The position numbers and the translations under genes are program-made. From contig JANVCC010000261.1 in NCBI GenBank assembly GCA_025345505.1, forward strand, positions 598,191 through 662,190: 64,000 nucleotides of DNA. The letters run 5' to 3'. The notes under the pieces were generated by a model, which was not told the origin of the DNA, made no database searches, and saw only the letters and a list, made by a program, of their open reading frames with translations. Of the stretch, positions 41,701 through 56,700 are shown in pieces; position 1 is the stretch's first letter, and each line of letters starts with the position of its first letter. This DNA comes from Todiramphus chloris collaris (lineage: Eukaryota; Chordata; Aves; Coraciiformes; Alcedinidae).

Positions 41701-44700
41701 AGCTGTTCATCATCCAGCACCCCCAAGCCTTTCTCCTCAGGGCTGCTCTCCATCCATACTCCTCCCAGGCTGCATGTGTGCTTGGGATTGCCCTGCCCCA
41801 GGTGCAGGACCTTGCACTTGGCCTTGCTGAACTTCATGGGGTTGGCAAGGCCCACTTCTTCATCCTGCCAAGGTCCCTCTGGATGGCTTCCCTTCCCTCC
41901 AGTGTGTCCACCACACCACACAGCTTGGTGTTGACTGCAGATCTGCTGAGGGTGCCTCGATCCCACCGTCCATGTCATTGACAAAGATGTTAAACAGCAC
42001 TGGTCCCAGTATCAATCCCTGAGGGACTCCACTTGGACACTGAGCTGTTGGCCACAACTGTTTGAGTGTGACCATCCAGCCAATTCCTTATCCACTGAGT
42101 GGTCCAACAATCAAATCCATGTCTTTCCAATGTAGAGACCAGGATACCATGTTGTGGGATAGTGACAAACACCGTGCACATGTCCAGGTAGATGACATCA
42201 GTTATCTTCCCTTAGCCACTGATGCTATATTATAGATATTATTATATATATAATTATGATATATTTTATATATATATTCTACTGCAACATCAGAAAAAAT
42301 TGCTTTTCCTTTCCTTTTAATTGACATTGCTTTAGGGCATTAAGACTTATTTACTGAGAAATCAGATGCCCAAGCATTGTTTGCAATGGCCAAAGAAGTG
42401 AAAAGGAAAGCTTTTGTTCCCACCAGGATACATGTTCTGGAAGGAGATGATTATACCACTGCTCCCTGATAGATGAGGGCTGTGCTGAACAACAGACCCC
42501 TATAGACAGCAGCAGCAAGGCACGTATAGTGAAATCACCACAGCTGGGCAGACTGGGGCTGGACTGGTGATTAATAGCTGCTGCAAGACCCTCCTCCCCT
42601 GCATGTTACTGCTCTTCATCCTACAGGTATTTGTAATCCTTTGAGAACACGAGGCAGCTCTGCAATTCACAGCTAACTCATTTTAATCTACCTCTAACCT
42701 TTCCTCCCGATTCAAGTAAGTTTAAAGGTTGCTTCTGCTTGTTTATTAAGGTGCAATGACAACAGAATTGCAAAGGATAGAAATCATTCAAAAAAGGGCA
42801 ATACAGACAAGCAGTTGCTACCACATCATGAACCAGTACTGATGGGAACTGCCCACTACACTGGAGTGAGCTGCTGGGGCTGGGTATTTATAGAGGTACA
42901 TAATGAATGGTGCTGAACGGAGCTGACGGCTCCACGACCAACAACACAGGAACTGCTGCTGTGCATCATTCCACAGGAGCTGTGTTCTGCTTAGAGCTTA
43001 AAGTCATCTCTGATGTGGACTGGGCCTTAAAAGTGTAAGGCAGAATAAACAACAGACCGCTCCCCACACAACTCACGTTTTAGGAGTTCTTCTGCAAGAG
43101 TGGGAAATGAGACAGCAAACTCGGTGTCTTTTAACGTGTGTCAAGCCTGGCTTGCCTGTGCTCCCCATTTCTCCAGTTAATACAAACACAGAAAAATCAG
43201 CAGTGGGGCTTTTATACTCCTTTTTCCTCAAAAATTCTGAGGTAGTGAGGACAATGTGGTTAATACTGGGTAATTCTTGGTCTTCGCTAAGGAAAGCATT
43301 TGTTACATCTCCCCAAGTAATCCAGTTTTGTATGAAAGTTTACACATTGTATCCTTGAGAATGTGCATCAGAGAAATGGGTTTACTGCATTCTTCTGCCC
43401 GACTCCTTCACCCAGTCGCAGCTATTCTGCCTCTGTCCTGTGAGCACAACAAGGATAAAGTCTGTAGGACACATGAAGATCCCTGGAGGTGACTGGGGAA
43501 TACTACCTTCTGTTAAAACCAAGGCTCTCTCAGGAGACAGCTAATGGTGAGATCTTTCTGTGAATTAAGTTTTACACTGTGCAGATGTATCACTTTTGGA
43601 ATTAATGCAAATCAAGACAAGCATGAAATCTTTCTAAGATGACATGAAGTCCATCACCATCTTCCATCCCAATATTCTATTAACCTTAGGTCCCGAGAAT
43701 TCAAACGTTACCTTTTTGTGTTTGTTTGTTGTTTGGTTGGGGTTTTGAATCTGAAAATCCTAAGAACCTCACAAAGCCAGGTGCAGTTGGAGGAGAACAG
43801 CTGTTTACAAGGTCTCAGATCAAACCTTAGCTCACGTAACAGCTGCTCCCTCTCCCTTCTTAACTAAGAGGATGAGCTTGAAATACAAACACAGGAACTG
43901 CACAGGCATTTCCTAATTTAGGTTTCTGACTTTGCAACTTGAAAACATGAAAAATAATGTCTTGGTCTATAAAAAATTTTGCAGAAATACTAAGTTGCTA
44001 CTGTGTGGCATCAGGAGGAGGACACACCAGTGACACCATGTGGTATCACAGCCAGAGGATTTTACCACACTGAGCCACGTATCCGTCCCACGGTTACCCA
44101 GCCCCAGCACCAGCGCTCGAGGCACACTTGTGCTAGAGTGGAGTCACTTTTCTGGAGACTTTCAGATGTCTGAAACCAGAAGTACAGTGAGACAGTTTTC
44201 TACATTTGTCTGGAGCAGGGGACACCTCTCACACTCATCTATTCCTGCTCCAGTACTACCCTTGACCACTTTACCTTCTTGGCAATTTAATTTGCGCATG
44301 GATTAAAACTAGAGACAGGTCGATTCAGGTTGGACAGGAGGAAGAATTTCTTCCCCATGAGGGTGGTGAGACCCTGGCACAGGTTGCCCAGAGAGGTGGT
44401 GGAAGCCCCATCCCTGGAAGTGTTCAAGCCCAGGCTGGCTGGGGCTGTGAGCAACCTGCTCTAGTGGGAGGTGTCCCTGCCCATGGCAGGGGGTTGGAAC
44501 TGGGTGAGCTTTAAGGTCCCTTCCAACCCTGACCATTCTATGATTCTATGATTTCCACTAATAGCAAATGCACCCTTCAGAGAACCTGTGTCAGTCCTTA
44601 CCAATCTTCTGTTCCCAAATCTAGAAAATGTTCTTAAATTTGCCAAACCTCCTCTCTCCACACAAGGCCTACAGTTAGTTTCCTTACTGCCCTGTCAGCT

Positions 44701-47700
44701 ACCCATGACAAGTGTGCAAACACACTCCTTGTTAGCCTGTCCTACTTCTGGGGGCATCACGGAATTTCTAGAGACCTAAAAAGAAATTTTTACTAAAAAA
44801 GAGAAAGATGGGCCTTTAAAAAAAATAAAATAGTTGAAGACAGTAATAATTCACTATTTACAAACAATCTATCTTCTGGTTACTCAGTACTTTAAAGCAG
44901 CTGCAGGTAGGCAAGACATGAAGAATAAAAGTCCATTTTCACAGTTCACGGCAAGAAGCTCTAGCATGGTATGCGTACAGGCCTTCTTTCTGAGATTCTG
45001 TGAAATGAATCATCAACAGAACGGAAAGGTATGTAACAAGAAAGACTCAGAAAGGAGGAAAAAACTGACTAAAGCCTTCTCAAGTCAGACTGGGACTGCA
45101 CCATATGGCATGAAGGATTTGAATGACCAGAGAATGAAAAATGCTTCTAAGATACCTGCGAACGACTTTACATCAACAACAAAGCCAAATACATTCGCTA
45201 CATTAAAAAATCTCTGCATCTGGAGAGCTAAAGTAACAGACCAAGGTCACCAAGACCAGATGTTCCTGGACTAGAAAGTCTAAACAAGAAGTTGCCAAGA
45301 CTTTCTCCAGTACAAGTGTTTTAATCCCATGATGCACTTTCTGTCCGGGAGAGGAAGGTCGGTACAGCTTCACCACAGGAACTACGTACAGCAACTAGAA
45401 ACCCAGCGCATCACGTCTCCGAGCCACCCTCCCAGCAATCCCCACTAGAAAACTCCCAGCAAAGCTAGGATAACTAACAGTCATTCCTCTGGGATTTCTG
45501 GATGACTAAGAATTAACCAGCAGAGGCTTGGTATACGAGTTCATTGGCAAAAAGGCTTATCTAAAATTCACATTATTTAGTCAGAGGAGGTGAGGATGTT
45601 TCTGCCATGGAGATTATCACAAGACAGTCAACAAAGAACTGCTGACTAGGGATCAAATGACTAGTATTAAAGACTTAGCTATTTAGCATGGCAAAAGTTA
45701 CCCACGCAGAAAACAGAGTGTCAATCAAATTGTTATGAGGAAAAAAAATATACAAATCAGAGGGGAATTTAAAGACTCACTTCCTTTGCCCCTGACTCTA
45801 CAGTTTCTGTTCTAGAGTAACCACCTAAAACATTGCTCTGTAGCTGTCTATGATGTCCAAAACCACAACTAGTCTTTAAAAGATTTTAGAGAGAACTGTT
45901 TACTCACTGAACTGACAACACAAATAATTTGCTTGAGTACACACTGTGTGAAGTTTCAAAAAGATGCCTAGAAACTGAGGAAACAACAGGGAGAGTTTTG
46001 GCCAAATTTAAAACATACCTAACTTTATATATAGTTATTTACAACTGTTTTAAGGTAGGCTGCTCTTTCACTTTTACATTAATCATGTTGTTATTCTAGA
46101 CTTCCACGCACACGAGAAACTTCAGCTTTTTCAAATGATCTATCTTTCAATATATTGCTTCCTACTGACGTGAGCAGAGCAGCTTCAAGTAACTACTGAA
46201 CTCATCTGCCAGCTCCTGTCCAAAAGAACTAACACCATCTTCTGGAAATTATCTTTAATACTTTCTGAAAGTACGTGGGGGGGAGGTGAGAGGAGGACAT
46301 GGACAGACAGATGGACACAGACAGGAATAAACTGGGGATGTGTTCTCCGTTGCCACGGCAACGCACTGCGCTCCATCCCCTTTCTGCCTGCCCTCACCCC
46401 ACAGAGCGGCTGCTGTCCAGCAGAGGAGATCTTTCAGGATGTCTGGATTACTCAGCAAAAACTAACCAAGAACAGAACACCAGAACTTTTTATCAGAGTT
46501 TCAAACACTTCGCCTCTGAAGATAGAGAGTTGTATTTGTAAACAGTGGGATAAAATTGAGCTTGAGATTTAAGAGTAGCCCAACGACCATTTGGTGCCTA
46601 CACGGTATGAATTGGTGGCCTCAGTTCAGTTATCCTGGAGGTCTTATCTACTCGAGTGTAGAGTACTGAAGGTAACATGTGTGATAAAGAAAACAGACTT
46701 TGTGGATTCTATTCTGGATTTCAGACATGTGAACAGGGATTTCCTGTAAGTCTTGTAATATCAGCTACTGTGAAGTAGCTGATTTTACAATATAAATTGT
46801 GCAAAATTGTTCAGATCTGAGCTTTAATATGAGAGATACACTCAGATACAGCATATATAATGAAATTATGGAGTAACACCTTGGACTTTATATTTAAAGA
46901 TTACAACCACACTATAAATTCAGTAAAGTCTCAAATTGTATCAGCTGGATTCCTAGGCAGTCTCTCTTCAAATTACACATAATTAAGGAAAAGTAATTTA
47001 GAAGTCAGCTAGGTTTACACAATTACAAACCCAGTACAACCATCTCTTTATCTAACTATTAAGCCAACCACTGCAAACAGCAGTTGTACTGAAACATGCA
47101 TTTAACACTTTCAGAACAGTGACATTCCTTTGTTCTTCTATCACTATCTCCACACCCCCCCTCCCTGCCCCAAGCCCCCTGCAAGATTAGGGAATTATAA
47201 CAGAAAGAATAAAATGGCAGTGAAAAAACACTATCCTACTAAATATTTTTATACATTATTTATACCCTGTCTACCACAGCTCTTAAAAACATGTGTTTCC
47301 CAAAATGGAATGGCCTCCCATTAAACCATGACTTAATGTAATATGAATTGTAACCAGTACACAGCAAGTAAGAGATAATGATTATGTCTTAAAAAACCAA
47401 AACAAAACGGGTTTCTTACCACATATTTTACAGCACTTATGAACTGGTTATGAAACAGCAGATGTTGAGTTTCATCCTCTGGGTTTGACACAGTGTAAAG
47501 CATTCCACAAATATTACAGGAAATAGCACCAAATCTCTTCTGTCCTGCATCCTATTGAAGAGAAGAGAGAAAGAGAGGGGAAAGAAGAGAGAAAGAGAGG
47601 GGAAAGANNNNNNNNNNAGAAGAGAGAAAGAGAGGGGAAAGAAGAGAGAAAGAGAGGGGAAAGAGAAGAGGTATTTGTCAATTCCAAGCACAGTAAATAC

Positions 47701-50700
47701 AGTTCAGCAGAACTTCCATCTAATCGGACATGCCTTTTATAACTTAGCGTCTGGAAAGTCAACACAGAGGCTAAAATGAAGTGAAACAGGAGAACAAACA
47801 AGTACAGAATTTAGAATTCTATCTTTCAAAAACCCACACAGCCTCGCAGGCATCAATCACAGAGCAAACTCTACCTAACATTTAAATTAGCTCCCCCCCC
47901 ACTAATTTTGAAGAAATAACTTCTCTCTTATTTTACAAAATACAAAGAACAGAATTCTTCCTTCTTTACCCTATTTGCAGTAAATACAATTATCTTCCAC
48001 AAAGAAAATTCCCACATCCACTCCCCCACTATTTGGTTTTCCCGACAGTTCTGAAGCTGCCTATCTTCTGCTTTGAGGTGGGACAAAAGTGAGCCCTTTA
48101 CCTGGATGTTTAAAAGGATATAATAAACCCCAAAAGTTATGGAAATAATCACTACGACCAGCAATGCATCTGCAACGGCTGATCACTGCCTCCTAGGTTT
48201 TTACAAAAACCAAGTATTTCAAGGCAATCAAATAGCATCGTAGGGTTTTTTGTACCTCTCCTCATAGATTGAAAGCCTCATTTAATATACTCTCAGGAAT
48301 TAAGTCTTAACTGGAAACAGCTAACTATGATGTTTGATGTGCTATCTTAATTGCACAGGGTTCCTAAGCTATATTTTTCAGACACTGGGCAGCAGCTGCC
48401 ATACAAACAGATGATCACACCATTTTACTCACGACCCTTCAGGTTATCCTCCTGCTCTATAATCAACTACAGCCAAATTAAGGGCACTACACCACCTAGT
48501 GCTTTGCTAGTTATTAATTAAAACAGCACTGATAATGCGGATTAAGGAGTGGCTGCGTAGCAACGAGTGAAATGTCAGGTGCAGGGGGGGCCTTCTGCAA
48601 AGAGTAAAAGATCACGGGTTAGATTGAAGTCTCCAGACAAGGTGGTGTATTTTCAGTTATGCTTTAGTGCTGAAACACATTATTTAGCTACCTTTGAAAA
48701 CTGAGTGTATGCAACCTGCAATAAATGTCGCTTTTAATCTATCCTAACACGCATCAGAACTAATAGAGAAACAAAAAGTTACTTTATACTCTAAGATACT
48801 GTATAAGCAGAAGACGACTTGAGGTTGCTTTTTAAAAGGCAACTGATGTGTGCACAAATTGAAAGTGCACAGCTTACAAGAAAACAGATCATCTGAACTT
48901 CATTTTGTTGTCTAAGAGCTGAAAATATTCATAGTAAGAAAAGCCTGCCTTACAGAAGAGAGCATTTTGCAACACAAGTGTTTACAAATAATTTCTTACT
49001 CTTCCTACCTTCAAAGATAAGTGTAAGTCCATCTCAGAGCTAGATGGCAGCTCAGCTCTCCAAACAACAGGAACTTATTCCAAGCAGTCATTAGTGAAAT
49101 GTAAAATGCAGGTATCAGTTTCTTTTCAAGACAAGACCCGAGGTACAATTGGCCAGGCAAACTCAAGAGTTGCACTTCTCTTTTAAGAGCACGTATACAA
49201 AACTCGGGCAAAAGAAACTGAATCTGAGAAGTCACTGCTTTAACAGTACATCACAGAATCACCAGCGCTGGGAGGGAATTACAGATCATCCAGTTCCAAT
49301 CAATCTATACATTCCTACTGTATATAGAAGAAACAGGAGTGCATTAATTTTCTGAAGAAAAAAGGAAAGACAAACCCTGCATTTAGATTTGCAAATTCAC
49401 AACAGGATGAGGTTTATAAAGGTGTAAAAATTGAATACAACACACTATTTTTTGACCTGCAGTTCAAAGCAAAGTAGCCATCTGGCCACCAAAATATATG
49501 GCATTTCAAAGGTTTACAGATGAAAGATGAAAAAAGGCATTTCAGCAGGAAGGATTCACCTTAAGATGAACCAACTGAACCGAACTTAGTAATTCCTGTC
49601 TTGAAGATGTAGAACATATCCTACCCTAGATAACAGGGGTAGGTGAAGAGTGAAGAAGTCTAATTTGATGCTTGGAATATACTTTTAAAAAAAAAAAACA
49701 AAACAAAGACACATCAGTTAGAAAATAAGCTACATAAAGCAACTCTGAAAGACTCAGCACATGGCAGTACTGCAGTAGGTATCATGAAACAATTTCTGTT
49801 CCAATGATCAAGAAGCTGAAGGTACTTGAGCTAAAAATATCTGCTAATTTACCACCAAATACCTCAAGCCAAAAAAAAGCCTAAGTAGGGAGTCATCAAA
49901 AAAATGTGGGGCAAGGATATCCTCAAAGTTAGCTCAGTCCATCTTGCCTTGTACAGAGATAAACCGGTTTGCAAGTCCCCAGAAAGGGATTATTCCCCTG
50001 GAACAGTATTGCCATATTGTAGTCTGACTTTCTTGGAATTTGCTGGTATCAGTGGCTTTGGGTTTTGCAGGGGATTTTTTTGTTTGGTGGTTGGTTTTTT
50101 TGTTTTATAAGGATGTCCCTGATGCTGCTATTTTTACATGCATCACAGGTATCAGTGGGTATCACGAGAGGCTAATATTAAAAAACTGTTATGAGAACTA
50201 TCAGAAAACCCCTCACACTGTAGTATCTATCCCAATCTTTTGAACTCTGTAGCCCTAACAAATGCTGACTAACCTTTCAGCAAGCACATCACAGTGTCCT
50301 GGGGGCCGTAAAGAAGGCAGCCTTTTTGTGTAACTGCAGTACAGTTTCAGAGCCACACCACAGGGCATAATGCTCCAGAACAAAAAATGCAGCACCACCA
50401 AAACCAACACAAAATATCAGCTTTATAAATCCAACACAGGCTACAACAGAGGAAAAAAAACAAAGCAGGATGTGCAAAGTCAAGTCAGAAATTATGAAGA
50501 ATGTATTTTTCTACTTTAACAAAATTTCTACAGAACCTGACTATTTTTAACCTGATGTCATTGCGTAAGCCAAAGTGCTCCCAAACAATAATACTGCACT
50601 GAAGGCTGCCAGTCCTTCCTAATGGGGAGGGAGGAACCACAAAATAAAGCAAGCCAGGAATATCTCATGCACCAACCATGAGAGTAAATAGAAATGTAAA

Positions 50701-53700
50701 ACTTGGATTTTTTTTTTTTGTTTGTGGGGAGGGGGGGTGGGGGTGGACACGACACCAAACCATTCTGAGCAAACATCAGATACTGGGTACTGAAGAATAA
50801 ACTGCTGACTTGGCACAACTAGAGAAAGATGTCAGTGGTTTCACTACAAGAACTTAGAGAAATGTTTCTCAAAGCAATCTTTTAAGAAAATGTGAGTTTG
50901 CAGTACGAGTAACGTGTTGCTCTATTGAAAACTCAATCTTCTAAATAGCAACAGTAAAGAGCAAGGATCCTTTTATTTCCTGAGCAAATTCCGCATGTGT
51001 AGATGGCAACGAAGCACTCCCGACATCCCCGGCAACCCTCATTAACATCAGCACAGGATACACAAATCCACTGGCCAAGGCTACCTGCAATGGAACGTTG
51101 CCACAACGCTGCCCTTAGTCTCCAGAAGGGTTTCTTAATTCTGTGTTAGACAGAAAGAAAAGTCTTACCAGCATCTTCTTTGAGAAGGTGCATGTCTACT
51201 GGTCCTCCATATGTGGAATAAGGAGCCCTGCAAGCAAAAAAGGCATTTGGTGCCTCTGTAGGAGATGAAAAGGGGCCCTTTTTTTGTTTTTTTTCTCTTT
51301 AAAAAAAACTTTTCTCTCTCTTCAGGCACAGATGAGGTCACCTCCTTCTCCATTATCTAGAGTTAGTTAGAAGATTATTTTTTTCTCTAGTCTTTTCACG
51401 GAACAAAGAATAAAAACCAGCCATAGAAACAGGCAGGCTGGAAAGGAATTAGAAGAGGAGGTAAGAAAACCAGAAAGATTTTTGGGCTCTCCACATAAAA
51501 AGCAAAGGTCAAAGGATGCTACTTCAATGAAAAATGCATTCAAGACTGACACTGATGGGCAGATCCCCTCACTGACCAGGAGATTCAGAAGACATGACCC
51601 AACTCAGAAGCAAGTTTCATTTCAAAATGAAGACTGTGGAATTTAACATCCAACAAAAACCAACCCAACCAAACAAAACAAATAAAAAGCTACCAAAAAA
51701 ACCCCTGACCAAACCCAAACCATCACCAGTACCCATCTTTCTAAACACTATTTTAGCCAAAGAATATAGATTGACTTGAAACATTCAGAACCATGATGTA
51801 TCTAATGTTATTTAACATATCTGAAAAACAAAGAGGGAGAGTCATTGTCCGTAACGAAATTATATCCTCACTGGTTAGTTAACATTAGTTAAAGCACTAT
51901 GGGGAAAAAAAAGCCAAGTTAAAAACCAAATCTGCACAACATTTACAATGGACAATTAATCCATTGTCCAGCCACATGAAAACATTCTTCAGGAATATTC
52001 CAGTGTCCCCCAGTGTGTACTGCTCTGGGCTGAGATAAGAAGGTTAATTCCTTTCACAGCAGCTGCTCTGGTGCTATGTTTTGGAGCTGTCCCACGACAG
52101 GGCTGGTAACAGAGGGGTGTTTCAGCGGTCACTGCACAGTGCTCACCGTGTCCCAGCAGCCTGCCCTGCCAGCCAGGCTGGGGCTGCAGGAGGAGTCGCA
52201 GGGAAGGCGGCTGGGACAGCTAACGCTGGCTGGCCATACCCCACACCGTATGATGGCTGTGGGAGCAGTAAGAGCTGGGGGAAAGAGGGAGGAAGAGGAG
52301 GATGTTTGAAGTTACAGCTTCCCAACTGGTAGAGGTGATGAAGTCCTGCTTTCCAGGAGATGGCTGCAGACCGATGTGAGGCAGTGAATGAATTCCTCGT
52401 TCCGCTTTGTTTGCGCGTACAGCGTTTTTGCTTTACCTGTTAAACTGCCCTGATCTCAGCCCACCAGCTTCCTGGCCCGTGCTGCTCGGGAGGCTGAGAG
52501 AGCAGCTGCAGGGTGCCTAGGTGCCTGCCGGGGTTAGCTCACAGCAGCGTGTCGCACCATGCTGCCAGAACCCCTGTGCCAGGTCCCCAGCTAACCTGAC
52601 AGACCCTTCCCACCCCCCAAACACACCCACCCCAATCTTCTAGAGACAGCTGGGTTGTTGTAGTGAAGTAGGAATGCGAATGAGTGGTAATGAGAAAGCA
52701 TAACATCTGTGTGAGAAGAAAGGAAGAGTGACTGCTCTCAACTACCAAATTCCCTCCTCAGTCACTTATGCAGTAGCCTCTGCCTTGTTTCTGTTGGGAT
52801 TACAGGAAGGAAACAGGCAGCACACGACTAATGTGAGCAACGGAACACTGCCCAAAAGCCACTCTCCAGTTCTTCAGAGAAACTGCCAATGGCACTACAC
52901 CAGATTAAGAAAACAGAAACTTGAAATGATAGCTATGCAACTTTCTTCAGGATGATAATAAATAAATAAAAAATATTTAACTTTACACTTACTATTTCAT
53001 CTGAGGATTGTGTTTTCAGCTTAAATCAAAATACTTTTCATTTATTACTATTTCAGTCAAACAGGAAACTATGCTCAATTCAACTAAAATATATGCAAGA
53101 AAAAGTATGATATCCAAATGTATAAACTGAATTAGTGGGCACATCACCTTCACACAGCACCAAATTCAAACCTCGGGATCAAAAGCATCTCCCATCAATC
53201 CACCCTGACACCTAGCACCAACATTTCATCGTGTTTGCTTGCATCCAGCACTGACTCAGATCTCCACAAAGGTGGAAAGTTTCTCTCTGTGCTTCTTACC
53301 ACTTCAGTGACCTGGTTTTATTGTTCGTTCTTTTTACACATTCTTTCCTAAAATTCATGAATATCACTTTCAAAAGACGAGCTTAATTTTCAAGGGAATA
53401 CATCTCCCTAGCGGCATAAAATGGAAGAAGTAGCCCTGTACCTCACAGGCCATTATTTAGAGCATTCCTTCGCAGCATTACTGCTTTTATCAGTTCCTAC
53501 TCTTACGGTCACAATCTTGTCCTAGATCTGGTGGGCAAGCAGAATTTTTACAAGCAGCAAATAACTGACTTGTCTTGGATGCAAAGCGTCTCTCATTTTA
53601 TGAAAACAGAAAACATGTAACTTGCACATTTGTATTTCCTTCCACTTCAGAAGTTAAAGGAAGAGATGATTTTGTATTTCATTTTCTCATATTTTCAGAA

Positions 53701-56700
53701 CAGATTCAAGTACTTGGAAAGAACAATGATAATGCATTACTCTATAAGACTCCCAAGATGGAGCTTCACATAACCTGTAGACCTACCAGCTGAAGATGTA
53801 CATGAAGTCCAAGAGGGCAGAGATCACAAATACTCAGAACAGGTGACTTCTCTAAACACCAAGTCATGGATTTGGGACATACATATTCTTAGCCTCGATC
53901 TTAATTTCTCTCCTCCCAAAAAAGAGCTCTCACACTGCTCAGTCTGAACCTAACCCAACTCACAGCACTTTGAACACCACTGTTTCCCCTCTGTTTTATG
54001 AACTTTGTTGCAACATTAGATTCCTTGCTGTCTTCAGCTGAGGTTCTGTGCTCCAGAGAGGCTTGCTTTTTAAGCTGTGTGACAGCGAGCAAATCTGTCA
54101 TCTTTTCTCTTAGCTGTACCTCTGCAAATGAAGAGTTGTACATTAGAGAGCTGCTCAGATAACTAGACGTGAACCAAGAAAGAGAATGCTGCAAGCACAG
54201 CTACTAAATGTCTTCTACAAACAGAACCTGTATTGTCTTACTTCTGTTACAGTCAGGTAGTCTTAAAGCTTGTTTAAGATTGTATTACTTAAGAAAAATA
54301 GAAAATTAAGCTATTCGTTCTAGCAATCACAGGGGAGAAGGAGGAAGATAAGATACATCTTTAAGGATCAAATATAAAATAAAAAATAGAAAGCATATTG
54401 TGGGAAACAGAGACTAGTTTTACCTTAACACCCTCTCTAAATGTAGCTCGGGAAAGGCAAAGGTTGGAATACCCAGACAATATTGTATGCAACACACCAG
54501 ACTGAGCCTCAGGTATGGTAAAGGCAATTAAAAGGACAGATGTCAAACTTAAATACAAAAGACCAGGAAAATTCAATTGCAAAAAACCCAGCAAGAGGAA
54601 TAGTGTATCATGTGGTGAGTCAAACTAAGCACAACTATTTTTTTCCACTTTGGTTATAAAAAGAAAAGAGGTTTCTGTAAATAAAGATGGAATTGCTTGA
54701 CAGATCTCCAAAAGGATCAGATCTCACAGTAGAGAGCCCAAAATTGCACCTTTCAGGCATTTAATTTTTTTTTTAAGTGTAACAAAGTGCAAGTTAACTG
54801 TTCCTTACTAAGAATAAAAGCATCACTTCCCAACTTTGCTCAAGGTAAAAAAGAATAATGAATCTGCTTCTCTTACTACAACTCGACAGAAACTTGAAAT
54901 AAAAATTATTTCTACCTATTAACTATCAAATTTTGTGGATACTATAAATGCTAATTTCAGTGATTTGACTGTGTGTAGTAAGACTGCTCCATGTATAGGA
55001 GGAATTTCAACCTGAACAGCTTTTAAACCAAATTCATCTTTTCTCTGTTCTCAGAGGGTTGTTACAGAAGTACATAAAGACATTTGAAAGTATTTCCTAA
55101 AAACAAAAAACAAACAAAACAACCAAAAAAAGGGTCCCCAGCCATTGAGAATTCACATTGAAGAAATTCATCATGGTCCTGCAACCAATACTTCTAATTA
55201 CAAAATGTACTTTATTTTATTACATGCATTTAATCCTAACTCTTTTGAGTACTTGTATGAGCAAAGCCTGATACTTTAGAAGTCAATTCACTGATTTTTT
55301 CCCCTCCAGATGCTAGTACAAACTATTTTAGACACTACTGTAGCCCCCAAAAAGGGTCCTTTACCCAGCATGCAAAGCCAATCGACACAGAGTCCAGATA
55401 TTTGCTTTATTCCTGTTCTGCAGAAAGAGGAGCTAGGTGGTAAATCACAAACCCAGCACACAGCTCAAAAAGCAGCAGTATATACAGTACAAATAAACTG
55501 TATAGGATTGGTTACATTATTTTACATCACATCAATCTTTGTATGCATGCTCCACCAGTTACCTAATTCACTATAGTGCTGCCCAATCTACTGTACTGAG
55601 GTGGTCCTACATTTACACCTCAATTCTCCCCCCAGAGCTGGGGGCTTTAGTGTTGAGATCACCACAGGTTATGTAGGGGACACCTCAGTGTTTCCAGCTT
55701 TGTCCAAATCTCTCTCTGGTTTGTGTAAAGAAGGCAGAACGAGGCATTATCTACAAAAGCTGACAGAATTTCATTGTCATTAGATACTGCTCTTAATTAC
55801 TGTGTCTTGTTTTTGATCATTTTAACCTCTGAGCTCACCCCATCCGTTAGTCTTAAGGGCCTGCCATTCTTGTGACAGTGCTTTCAGCCCACTCCATTGT
55901 ACACTTTATTCAACTTCAAAGTTTTTAACTCTACCCTATCATAACTATGTCTCATCTCCACAGCATCTAATATCAAGGACAGTATTTTACAAAATGGCTT
56001 CAAATATTTGGGGGTTTCTATGTGTTCCGACAACATTAAAAGCAGTTTTGCCTCCAGTAAAAGAGTAACAGAGCAATACATTACCTAATGCATTGTTAAT
56101 AAACTACAGGCATCATCAAAATGCCCTCTCAACACAATGATAAGCCTACCATGAACTCAGTGAAATTGAAGAAGATTAGATTTGTATGAGGTGGTGAAAT
56201 ATATTAACATTATGAAGCTGTTGCTTTCTCATTTAAAACTAACAGCTCTCACTTGCATGTGTAGGAAACAAGGAACCAGGTCTCTCCCATTTTCCATCGT
56301 GTTCTTTATTGACCCATTCTTCACATTCTAAAATTTCACTAGGTAAATAACTTAAAACTTTTACTGTCAAATACCTCGGGAAAAAAAATATTGTTCTCCT
56401 AATTTGTGCTGAAAACAAGAATATACCAGCATAGTCAAGAAGCTGCAAAAAAAATACTTTAAAAATCTCTGTATGAATACTGTAGAGAAGCCTGACACAA
56501 CCTCTCCTCAGCAGTTAAGCAGAAAGTTATGCATGTCTTCTTGTCAGAGATCCTAGCAACTCTTCAGTCAAGTCTTATAACTGTATGAGCAAAAATTAAG
56601 TTAGCTTTACTGAAAAGGAATATTCTTATAGTCCTTTTAATATAGTTAAGATATTTAATTATGCATTTTAACTCTGTTGGTAAAATGAGCTTCAAAAAAG

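Larger units (their letters stand above)
38700..47419 (-). other. ESCO1 intron, 8.7 kb
   Basis: Holds two CR1 fragments in opposite orientation and an AT-rich tract. A GC-rich patch lies near 39840-40240. A 146-codon + strand open frame at 44834-45274 is unassigned and probably chance. Confidence 0.7.

Noticed and set aside
41439..41984. 181-codon open frame on the - strand and matching + strand frames
   Set aside because: Degraded CR1 ORF2 region read in the wrong frame.
44834..45274. 146-codon + strand open frame inside an ESCO1 intron
   Set aside because: No recognisable domain, no splice or start context, AT-rich intron setting; likely chance.
47437..47801. Open frames rich in Ser/Leu/Phe across the N gap
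   Set aside because: They translate the purine/pyrimidine repeat and the placeholder N run.
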